DNA from: RGIG6904 sp024680835
GTDB lineage: Bacteria > Bacillota > Clostridia > Lachnospirales > Lachnospiraceae
Assembly (NCBI GenBank): GCA_024680835.1
Contig: JAILBP010000038.1
Location: 1 to 19,996, forward strand
Reading direction: 5' to 3'
DNA: 19,996 nucleotides
Part shown: positions 7,567 through 13,493 of the stretch, in pieces
Layout: every line of letters begins with the position of its first letter
Numbering within the stretch: the first letter of the stretch is position 1
Notes under the pieces: model-generated
What the model saw: the letters and a program-made list of their open reading frames with translations, nothing else
What the model was told of the DNA's origin: nothing
Databases searched by the model: none
Program-made: the position numbers and the translations under genes

Positions 7567-8007
7567 ATGGATTTATCCAACTTAAGCCCGGCCGAGGGTT
7601 CAAAGCACAGCGCTAACTTCAGAAGGGGCAGAGGACACGGCTCAGGCAACGGAAAGACTGCCGGCAAGGGACATAAGGGTCAGAAAGCCCGTTCGGGAGC
7701 ACCGCGTATCGGTTTCGAAGGTGGTCAGATGCCTTTATACAGAAGACTTCCCAAGAGAGGCTTCAAGAACAGGAATACAAAAGAGATCGTTGCTATCAAC
7801 ATCTCAGCGCTCGAGAGATTTGAAAACGGTGATACAGTTACTGTTGATACACTCATTGAGTCAGGCGTTATTTCAAATCCCAAGGACGGTGTAAAAATTC
7901 TCGGAAATGGAGAGTTAACCAAAAAGCTCAATGTTTCTGCAAATGCTTTTTCGGCAGCAGCAAAAGAAAAGATTGAGGCACTTGGTGGAAAAGCAGAGGT
8001 GATTTAA
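7567..8007 (+). CDS. rplO: 50S ribosomal protein L15
   Basis: L15 is a late-assembly protein with a long basic N-terminal extension that threads into 23S rRNA. The 146-residue product starts MDLSNLSPAEGSKHSANFRRGRG, has the glycine-rich GSGNGKTAGKGHKGQKARSG segment at about residues 26-45, and a globular C-domain. The site CAGGAGGTAGT lies in the 61-bp spacer. The stop codon overlaps the secY start as TAATG, the usual coupling in this operon. Confidence 0.97.
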   Translation: MDLSNLSPAEGSKHSANFRRGRGHGSGNGKTAGKGHKGQKARSGAPRIGFEGGQMPLYRRLPKRGFKNRNTKEIVAINISALERFENGDTVTVDTLIESGVISNPKDGVKILGNGELTKKLNVSANAFSAAAKEKIEALGGKAEVI

Positions 8008-9323
8008 TGTTAAAGACACTTCGCAACGCATTTAAGATAAAAGATATCAGAGACAGGATCTTCTACACATTTATGATGATGATTGTGATCCGTGTCGGAA
8101 GCCAGATCCCGATACCGGGATTTAACGGAGAGCTTTTTTCTCAGTGGTTTGCGAGTAACGGCGGAGATGCGTTCAACTTCTTCGATGCCATCACCGGAGG
8201 ATCTTTCCTTGAGATGTCAATCTTTGCATTGAACATCACTCCGTACATCACTTCATCCATCATCGTTCAGCTGTTGACGATCGCTATTCCGAAGCTGGAA
8301 GAGATGCAGAGAGACGGTGAGGACGGTAGAAAGAAACTGGTTGCGATAACACGTTACGTGACAGTCGCACTTGCGCTGATACAGTCCGTTGCAATGGCTA
8401 TCGGATTTGGCAGAAGCGGATATCTTGATGATTTTAATGCTTTTTCGGTTATAGAGGTGGTTGCTATCCTTACTGCAGGTTCTGCGGTTCTTATGTGGAT
8501 AGGCGAGCGCATTACTGAGAAGGGTATCGGAAACGGTATTTCCATAGTGCTTGTTATAAATATCATCTCTCGTATACCGGATGACTGCGGATCACTTTTC
8601 GAGCAGTTCATCAATGGCAAGCGTGTGGCAAACGCAGTGCTGGCAGCAGTTATCATACTTGCAGTCATCATTCTTACGGTTGTGTTTGTCGATCTTTTAC
8701 AGAACGCGGAGCGCAGGATTCCGGTTCAGTACTCACGCAAGATACAGGGCAGGAAGACATACGGCGGACAGTCCAGCAATATTCCTTTGAAGGTGAATAC
8801 AGCTGGTGTTATCCCGGTTATCTTCGCACAGTCCATTATGGAGTTCCCTGTAGTAATCGCCACACTCACAGGCCATTCTAACGGCACAGGAGTTGGCAGC
8901 AAGATCCTGCACGGACTTCAGCAGCAGAACTGGTGTGATCCGGCAGCTCCGATCTATTCGATCGGATTGGTAGTTTATCTTATACTGGTTGTGGCATTTG
9001 CTTATTTCTATACATCCATAACCTTTAATCCGTTGGAGATCGCAGATAATCTCAAGAAATCCGGCGGTATGATACCGGGTATGAGACCGGGTAAGATGAC
9101 CAGCGATTATCTTACAAAGATTTTGAATTATGTAATATTCATCGGAGCTGTAGGTCTTTCGATAGCATGCGTCATTCCGATAGTATTTAACGGAGTGTTC
9201 AATGCTTCGGTTTCCTTCGGCGGAACATCCATCATCATTATCGTGGGTGTCGTTGTGGAGACCATCAAACAGATCGAGTCGCAGATGCTGGTTCGTCATT
9301 ACAAGGGATTCTTAACAGATTAA
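8007..9323 (+). CDS. secY: Protein translocase channel subunit SecY
   Basis: SecY forms the membrane channel for protein export and insertion, working with SecE, SecG and SecA. The 438-residue product has the usual length and about ten hydrophobic segments. It starts with the cytoplasmic helix LRNAFKIKDIRDRIFYTF, then the plug and TM2a region (SIFALNITPYITSSIIVQLL). The cytoplasmic C4 loop NAERRIPVQYSRKIQGRKTYGGQ and C5 loop GMIPGMRPGKMTSDYL are both conserved. It overlaps rplO by one base and is the last gene before a strong terminator, so it closes this transcription unit. Confidence 0.98.
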   Translation: MLKTLRNAFKIKDIRDRIFYTFMMMIVIRVGSQIPIPGFNGELFSQWFASNGGDAFNFFDAITGGSFLEMSIFALNITPYITSSIIVQLLTIAIPKLEEMQRDGEDGRKKLVAITRYVTVALALIQSVAMAIGFGRSGYLDDFNAFSVIEVVAILTAGSAVLMWIGERITEKGIGNGISIVLVINIISRIPDDCGSLFEQFINGKRVANAVLAAVIILAVIILTVVFVDLLQNAERRIPVQYSRKIQGRKTYGGQSSNIPLKVNTAGVIPVIFAQSIMEFPVVIATLTGHSNGTGVGSKILHGLQQQNWCDPAAPIYSIGLVVYLILVVAFAYFYTSITFNPLEIADNLKKSGGMIPGMRPGKMTSDYLTKILNYVIFIGAVGLSIACVIPIVFNGVFNASVSFGGTSIIIIVGVVVETIKQIESQMLVRHYKGFLTD

Positions 9324-9328
9324 TAACT

Positions 9329-9356
9329 CGGGGGTGCGATGAGCATCCCCGTTTTT
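9329..9356 (+). terminator. Intrinsic terminator after secY
   Basis: A nine-pair stem (CGGGGGTGC / GCATCCCCG with one G-T pair) closes a GATGA loop and is followed directly by TTTTT. It begins six bases after the secY stop. It ends the S10-spc transcript, and the downstream adk gene has its own promoter. Confidence 0.9.
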
Positions 9357-9386
9357 ATCCTTAAAGACCGATGAGCGAGGACTGAT

Positions 9387-9614
9387 AGTTACTATTCACA
9401 GTCGCTCTGCCATCATTCCGCGGGCACGCATACGTGCACAAGATTCTGCTCAGCAAGCTGGCAGAATCTCCTGCACGAGACTTTACTGTCGCTATCGCGA
9501 CTGCCCGTGTCATGAAGGCAGAGTGACTGCTTCCAGCCAATATCATATAGCATACAGTCTGCTCGGCAAGCCGGCAGCCTGTATGTTACATGATATTGAC
9601 TGTGAATAGTAACT
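9387..9614. mobile_element. Inverted-repeat, highly structured 228-bp element (MITE-like or repeat RNA)
   Basis: The ends are a perfect 17-bp inverted repeat: AGTTACTATTCACAGTC at 9387-9403 and its complement at 9598-9614. Nearly all the interior also pairs. A long stem joins 9399-9426 with 9502-9529 (25 of 28 positions paired), and it encloses two hairpins (9434-9476 and 9488-9501). A second domain folds 9538-9546 with 9590-9598 and 9551-9557 with 9579-9585. Both domains end in the same 19-base bulged hairpin. A 7-bp direct repeat CTGATAG lies at both borders (9382-9388 and 9616-9622), compatible with target duplication. There is no convincing coding frame inside, so it would be non-autonomous. 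Alternatives are a structured RNA or a repetitive intergenic palindrome. The structure is seen directly; mobility is inferred. Confidence 0.6.
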
Positions 9615-9633
9615 TCTGATAGACAAAAAACGG

Positions 9634-9662
9634 TTGAATAATTGGGCAGGTTATAGTAAAAT
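9634..9662 (+). promoter_or_regulatory. Predicted sigma-A-type promoter for adk
   Basis: TTGAAT (9634-9639) and TAAAAT (9657-9662) are separated by 17 bases. Transcription would start near 9669, giving a leader of about 43 bases that carries the GGGAGGGT ribosome-binding site of adk. It lies just downstream of the inverted-repeat element, so the element itself would not be in this transcript. Confidence 0.65.
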
Positions 9663-9711
9663 ATAAAAGTTGTTTATGAAAACCATGTAGATACAAGGGA
9701 GGGTTTTACAC

Positions 9712-10356
9712 ATGAAGATCATTATGTTAGGTGCTCCGGGAGCGGGCAAAGGCACACAGGCCAAGCAGATCGCAGCAAAGTACTCTATACCGCATATCTC
9801 GACAGGAGATATTTTCCGTGCGAATATTAAAAACGGAACAGAGCTTGGTAAGAAAGCAAAAGAATACATGGATCAGGGAGCATTGGTTCCGGATGAACTT
9901 ACTTGTGATCTGGTCATGGATCGTATATCACAGCCGGATGCCGCAAATGGATTCGTACTGGATGGTTTCCCGCGTACAATACCTCAGGCAGAAGCGCTTG
10001 ATAAGGCACTTACGGCTGCGGGACAGAGCATGGATTATGCAATAGATGTTGATGTTCCGGATGAGAACATTGTAAACCGTATGAGCGGACGCAGAGCCTG
10101 CCTGAAATGCGGTGCCACATATCATATCGTATCGATTCCCACAAAGGTTGAAGGCATCTGCGATGTGTGCGGAGAGCCTGTGGTACAGAGAGATGATGAT
10201 AAGCCGGAGACAGTTCAGAAACGTCTTACCGTATATCATGAGCAGACACAGCCGCTCATCGATTATTACAAGGGTAAGGGAATACTGAAGAGCGTTGACG
10301 GTACCGTACCTATGGAGCAGGTGTTTGAGGAAATCGTAAAGATACTCGAGGCGTAA
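9712..10356 (+). CDS. adk: Adenylate kinase, zinc-lid type
   Basis: Catalyses ATP + AMP = 2 ADP in the cytoplasm and maintains adenylate balance. The 214-residue product has the P-loop GAPGAGKGTQ (residues 7-16), the AMP-binding region HISTGDIFR (28-36) and FVLDGFPRT (81-89), and the long-form LID. The LID carries four cysteines (C130, C133, C150, C153), as in zinc-binding Gram-positive enzymes. The ATG at 9712 follows an AGGGAGGGTTTT site. An overlapping frame from 9731 is a shadow. adk next to secY and map is standard. Confidence 0.98.
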   Translation: MKIIMLGAPGAGKGTQAKQIAAKYSIPHISTGDIFRANIKNGTELGKKAKEYMDQGALVPDELTCDLVMDRISQPDAANGFVLDGFPRTIPQAEALDKALTAAGQSMDYAIDVDVPDENIVNRMSGRRACLKCGATYHIVSIPTKVEGICDVCGEPVVQRDDDKPETVQKRLTVYHEQTQPLIDYYKGKGILKSVDGTVPMEQVFEEIVKILEA

Positions 10357-10357
10357 G

Positions 10358-11122
10358 ATGCACGTTTCCATTAAAACCCCTGAAGAGATAGCATTGATGA
10401 GGGAAGCAGGACGTATCCTCGGAACAGTGCACAATGAACTTAAAAAGATCATCAGACCCGGAATATCAACCCTTGATATTGACAGTGCCTGTGAGGAGAT
10501 AATCAGAAGTTACGGATGCGATCCCTCTTTTAAGGGATATGAGGGCTTCCCGGGATCCGCATGTGTTTCGGTCAATGATGAGGTCATACACGGAATTCCT
10601 TCGGAGTATGTTATACTGCAGGAGGGCGATATAGTCAGTATAGACACCGGTGTGATCTACAAGGGATATCAGTCGGACGCAGCCCGTACATGGGGCGTGG
10701 GTGAGATCAGTGAAGAGGCGGCGCTTCTGATACAGCGTACCGAGCAGAGCTTTTTTGAAGGTATGAAGTACGCGAGAGCAGGTATGAATCTTCACAGGAT
10801 GTCAGCGGCTATAGGTGATTATGCACAGCAGTTCGGATACGGAGTGGTGAGGGAATTCACCGGACACGGTATAGGAACTCAGATGCATGAGGATCCGCCG
10901 ATACCCAATTACAGGAAGGTTTTACCGGGTATAAAGTTAAAGGCAGGCATGACCCTGGCGGTGGAGCCCATGATAAATCTGGGATCGCGGGGCGTATGTT
11001 ATGAGTCGGAGGATGATGACTGGACTATAGTGACAGTCGATGGTTCATTGTCCGCTCATTATGAGAATACAATACTTATCACAGAAGACGAACCGGAGAT
11101 CTTATCTCTGGTTGCAGAGTAA
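10358..11122 (+). CDS. map: Methionine aminopeptidase, type I
   Basis: Removes the initiator methionine from nascent proteins after deformylation. The 254-residue product shows all expected active-site residues: H78 (DEVIHGIP), metal ligands D96 (SIDTG) and D107 (QSDAART), H170 (FTGHGIG), E203 (AVEPM) and E236 (HYENT). It lacks the N-terminal zinc-finger extension found in some relatives. The ATG is one base after the adk stop, so translation is probably coupled; no strong ribosome-binding site is seen in the adk end. Confidence 0.97.
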   Translation: MHVSIKTPEEIALMREAGRILGTVHNELKKIIRPGISTLDIDSACEEIIRSYGCDPSFKGYEGFPGSACVSVNDEVIHGIPSEYVILQEGDIVSIDTGVIYKGYQSDAARTWGVGEISEEAALLIQRTEQSFFEGMKYARAGMNLHRMSAAIGDYAQQFGYGVVREFTGHGIGTQMHEDPPIPNYRKVLPGIKLKAGMTLAVEPMINLGSRGVCYESEDDDWTIVTVDGSLSAHYENTILITEDEPEILSLVAE

Positions 11123-11148
11123 CGATTATTCAGGAAAGAGGAGAAAAA

Positions 11149-11367
11149 ATGTCAAAAGCAGATGTTATCGAAGTAGAAGGAAAGGTTATAGAAAAACTTC
11201 CGAATGCGATGTTTCAGGTGGAACTTGAAAATGGACATCAGATACTGGCTCATATCAGCGGTAAGCTCAGAATGAATTTCATCCGCATTCTGCCGGGTGA
11301 TAAGGTTACCATCGAGATGTCGCCCTACGATCTGTCCAAGGGCAGGATAATTTGGAGAGATAAGTGA
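11149..11367 (+). CDS. infA: Translation initiation factor IF-1
   Basis: IF-1 binds the 30S A site and assists IF-2 and IF-3. The 72-residue product is the exact usual length: an OB fold starting MSKADVIEVEGKVIEKLPNA, with GHQILAHISGKLRMNFIRILPGD in the middle and a conserved end YDLSKGRIIWR. An AAAGAGGAG site precedes the ATG. The KOW-domain gene often present between map and infA in related bacteria is absent. The TGA stop is followed by a long gene-free stretch and a terminator. Confidence 0.97.
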   Translation: MSKADVIEVEGKVIEKLPNAMFQVELENGHQILAHISGKLRMNFIRILPGDKVTIEMSPYDLSKGRIIWRDK

Positions 11368-11504
11368 GTTTCACAGGTAATGGATTCCGGCTATTTCGCA
11401 CCGGCTAATAAGGGAATTGTGAGCCACAAAGATTTCTTAATGAAAAGCAAGTCCTTGTATTTAAAAAAGAACACAATTCACGAAAAAACAATTTGCAAAG
11501 TTTG
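11368..11504 (+). other. Gene-free infA 3' region
   Basis: No recognised gene. Visible structure is a short hairpin TTGTG-AGC-CACAA (11417-11429) and an 8-bp inverted repeat GAATTGTG (11414-11421) with CACAATTC (11472-11479). The infA frame stays open after its TGA for 46 codons, with an ATG at 11380 and a stop at 11503-11505. There is no good ribosome-binding site and no recognisable product, so I do not call it a gene. Confidence 0.35.
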
Positions 11505-11521
11505 AACGTCCGTAGTAATAT
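11493..11521 (+). promoter_or_regulatory. Predicted promoter for the rpmJ-rpsM unit, nested in a terminator
   Basis: TTGCAA (11493-11498) and TAATAT (11516-11521) are separated by 17 bases. Transcription would begin near 11528, within the 3' arm of the infA terminator hairpin. The new transcript would therefore lack the 5' arm and escape termination. The leader to rpmJ would be about 110 bases. Confidence 0.5.
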
Positions 11522-11539
11522 ATTACACGGACGTTTTTT
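11505..11539 (+). terminator. Intrinsic terminator after infA
   Basis: A nine-pair stem AACGTCCGT / ACGGACGTT is extended inside by GTAA-TATA-TTAC after a one-base bulge, and followed by a run of six T (11534-11539). It is a strong stop for the adk-map-infA transcript, 137 bases after infA. Confidence 0.88.
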
Positions 11540-11639
11540 GCGTTTGGGTATTTCTGCGCCTTTAAAAAGAGCGTGCAGACAGCCCGCAAGCGTTACAATG
11601 ACAATGTTAATCTCGTAATGCGGAAAGGAGGATTTTAGG

Positions 11640-11753
11640 ATGAAGGTAAGATCATCAGTAAAACCAATTTGCGAAAAATGCAAAGTCATCAAGAGAAAGG
11701 GCAGCATCCGTATAATCTGCGAAAACCCAAAACATAAGCAGAGACAGGGATGA
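11640..11753 (+). CDS. rpmJ: 50S ribosomal protein L36, zinc form
   Basis: L36 is the smallest large-subunit protein. The 37-residue product MKVRSSVKPICEKCKVIKRK followed by GSIRIICENPKHKQRQG has the zinc ligands in place: C11, C14, C27 and H32. It is therefore the zinc-containing form. AAAGGAGGATTTT precedes the ATG. It is separated from infA by a terminator and promoter, and from rpsM by 246 bases, although the three are often close together in related genomes. Confidence 0.97.
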   Translation: MKVRSSVKPICEKCKVIKRKGSIRIICENPKHKQRQG

Positions 11754-11999
11754 TCGTCCGAACACCAATTTTTGTTATGTGCGGCTGTCGGTTGAGTGCT
11801 TAAAGGCAATCTTCCGATTCATAATAAAACAGTGGAAACGCTGGAGATTACTGCTTTTATACCGAGAGGCAGCGATTTCGAAGGTAAGAGTATCACTTTA
11901 ACAGAAGATCTGTATTCAAGTGCACACATTTCAGGCCGGGGAACCGGAGCTGCAGGAGGGTGCGGATCGGCAAATCAATTTTTTTGGAGGTTAAGACAC
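11754..11999 (+). promoter_or_regulatory. Long gene-free leader before rpsM, partly structured
   Basis: 246 bases with no recognised gene. It contains a hairpin at 11851-11872 (CTGCTTTT, loop ATACCG, AGAGGCAG; eight pairs with two G-T pairs), a compact CCGG-GGAA-CCGG hairpin at 11936-11947, a decoy AGGAGGG at 11954-11960, a T7 run at 11979-11985 and the true TTGGAGG site of rpsM. I see no clear sigma-A promoter. A protein-binding leader, for example S4 autoregulation as known for alpha operons elsewhere, is possible but unproven. Confidence 0.4.
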
Positions 12000-12368
12000 A
12001 TGGCTCGTATCGCAGGTGTAGATTTACCAAGAGAAAAGCGAGTTGAGATCGGATTGACTTACATTTACGGCATTGGCCGCGTAAGCTCAAACAAGATCCT
12101 GGAAAAGGCTCAGGTAAGTCCTGATACACGGTGCAAGGATCTCACAGATGATGAGGTTAAGCGTATCAGTGACATTATTGATGAGACTATGACTGTAGAA
12201 GGTGATCTTCGCAGAGAGATCGCTATGAATATCAAGCGTTTACAGGAGATCGGATGCTATCGTGGTATCCGTCACAGGAAGGGACTTCCGGTGCGCGGTC
12301 AGAAGACCAAGACAAACGCTCGTACACGTAAGGGTCCCAAGAAGACAATAGCAAACAAGAAAAAGTAA
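12000..12368 (+). CDS. rpsM: 30S ribosomal protein S13
   Basis: S13 forms intersubunit bridges from the 30S head and contacts P-site tRNA. The 122-residue product begins MARIAGVDLPREKRVEIGLTYIYGIG, contains a helix-two-turn-helix region, and ends with the basic RHRKGLPVRGQKTKTNARTRKGP region (shown here in part as GLPVRGQKTKTNARTRKGP). The frame is open upstream to a GTG at 11796, which would add 68 residues. TTGGAGG ten bases before 12000 and the exact family N-terminus establish 12000 as the start. Confidence 0.97.
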   Translation: MARIAGVDLPREKRVEIGLTYIYGIGRVSSNKILEKAQVSPDTRCKDLTDDEVKRISDIIDETMTVEGDLRREIAMNIKRLQEIGCYRGIRHRKGLPVRGQKTKTNARTRKGPKKTIANKKK

Positions 12369-12398
12369 TCAGATAAAGAGAAAGTAGGTTAGTTTATC

Positions 12399-12794
12399 AT
12401 GGCGAAAAAAGTTACCAAAAAAGTGACAAAAAAACGCGTTAAGAAAAACGTTGAACGTGGACAGGCACATATCCAGGCGTCATTTAACAACACGATCGTT
12501 ACACTCACAGATACTGAGGGTAACGCATTGTCATGGGCAAGTGCCGGTGGTCTTGGATTCAGAGGTTCAAAGAAATCTACTCCATATGCTGCGCAGATGG
12601 CATCAGAGACAGCTACAAAGGCTGCTCTTATCCATGGATTGAAGACAGTGGATGTATTTGTGAAGGGACCGGGTTCAGGACGTGAGGCAGCTATCAGAGC
12701 TCTTGCAGCATCAGGACTTGAGGTTACATCCATCACAGATGTTACTCCGGTACCGCATAACGGATGTCGTCCGCCGAAGCGCAGACGTGTCTGA
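12399..12794 (+). CDS. rpsK: 30S ribosomal protein S11
   Basis: S11 lies on the platform and helps shape the mRNA exit region. The 131-residue product has a lysine-rich N-terminus, then GQAHIQASFNNTIVTLTD, GNALSWASAGGLGFRGSKKSTPYAA and the closing DVTPVPHNGCRPPKRRRV. All are family signatures. The ribosome-binding site (GTAGGTT) is weaker than those of its neighbours. It sits 30 bases after rpsM. Confidence 0.96.
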   Translation: MAKKVTKKVTKKRVKKNVERGQAHIQASFNNTIVTLTDTEGNALSWASAGGLGFRGSKKSTPYAAQMASETATKAALIHGLKTVDVFVKGPGSGREAAIRALAASGLEVTSITDVTPVPHNGCRPPKRRRV

Positions 12795-12841
12795 TGCTAT
12801 TATTTTGTAATTATTCTTTGATTAGATGACGGAGGTTAACT

Positions 12842-13435
12842 ATGGCAGTTAATAAAGCACCTGTGCTTAAAAGATGCAGATCTCTCGGTCTTGAGCCGAG
12901 TTATCTTGGATATACAAAAAAGTCAAAGAGAAACCTTGTTCGCGCAAATCGTAAGGTTTCCGAGTACGGACTTCAGCTTCGCGAAAAGCAGAAGGCAAAA
13001 TTTATTTACGGTGTATTGGAAAAGCCTTTCCGTAATTACTATGAGAAGGCAGACCGTATGAAGGGCATGACTGGTTCAAACCTTATGACCATGCTCGAGT
13101 CAAGACTTGATAATGTAGTATTCCGTATGGGCTTCGCACGTACAAGACGTGAGGCACGTCAGGTTGTAGGTCACAAGTTCGTTCTCGTAAACGGCAAGCA
13201 GATCAACATCCCTTCATATCGTGTTAAGGCCGGAGATGTTATCGAGATAAAAGAGGACAAGAAATCAATCCAGAGATTTAAGGATATCGCAGCAGTTACT
13301 GCAGGCAGACTTACTCCGGAATGGATTGATGTCGATCTTGAGAAATTCAGCGGTGTTGTAAAAGAGCTTCCCACCCGTGAGCAGATTGATGTTCCCGTTG
13401 ATGAGATGCTTATAGTCGAGCTTTACTCTAAGTAA
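12842..13435 (+). CDS. rpsD: 30S ribosomal protein S4
   Basis: S4 is a primary 16S rRNA-binding and assembly protein and an autogenous repressor of its own operon in several bacteria. The 197-residue product has an N-domain that lacks the zinc-binding four-cysteine set (only C12 is present), followed by SEYGLQLREKQKAKFIYGVLE in part, and an S4 RNA-binding domain at about residues 88-150 (LESRLDNVVFRMGFARTRRE). Location in the alpha operon differs from Bacillus subtilis, where rpsD is elsewhere. A CGGAGG site precedes the ATG. Confidence 0.97.
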   Translation: MAVNKAPVLKRCRSLGLEPSYLGYTKKSKRNLVRANRKVSEYGLQLREKQKAKFIYGVLEKPFRNYYEKADRMKGMTGSNLMTMLESRLDNVVFRMGFARTRREARQVVGHKFVLVNGKQINIPSYRVKAGDVIEIKEDKKSIQRFKDIAAVTAGRLTPEWIDVDLEKFSGVVKELPTREQIDVPVDEMLIVELYSK

Positions 13436-13457
13436 TTCCTTTCTGTTATTATTGGTT

Positions 13458-13472
13458 TGGCATTATATGCCA
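13458..13472 (+). promoter_or_regulatory. Small hairpin in the rpsD-rpoA spacer
   Basis: TGGCAT-TAT-ATGCCA, six pairs, lies nine bases before the AGGAGG site of rpoA. No T run follows. It resembles the GGCATATGCC palindrome before rplQ (14462-14471). Possible RNA processing or stability element; inference only. Confidence 0.35.
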
Positions 13473-13493
13473 CATTGAAAAGGAGGAACAGAA

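Noticed and set aside
8733..9299. 188-residue frame antisense to secY
   Set aside because: It lies wholly opposite a certain gene, has no ribosome-binding site and no recognisable domain; a codon-bias shadow.
9361..9546. 61-residue - strand frame inside the inverted-repeat element
   Set aside because: It spans self-complementary stems, has no ribosome-binding site, and is not transposase-like.
9387..9614. CRISPR array or simple attenuator
   Set aside because: There are no regularly spaced direct repeats, and no T run follows the final stem on the + strand.
11405..11809. 134-residue - strand frame across the rpmJ region
   Set aside because: It covers rpmJ in antisense, crosses a terminator and promoter, and resembles nothing; start and ribosome-binding site are not convincing.
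11796..11999. 68-codon in-frame N-terminal extension of rpsM
   Set aside because: S13 family proteins start at MARIAGV, a proper TTGGAGG site sits before 12000, and the upstream residues resemble no known domain.
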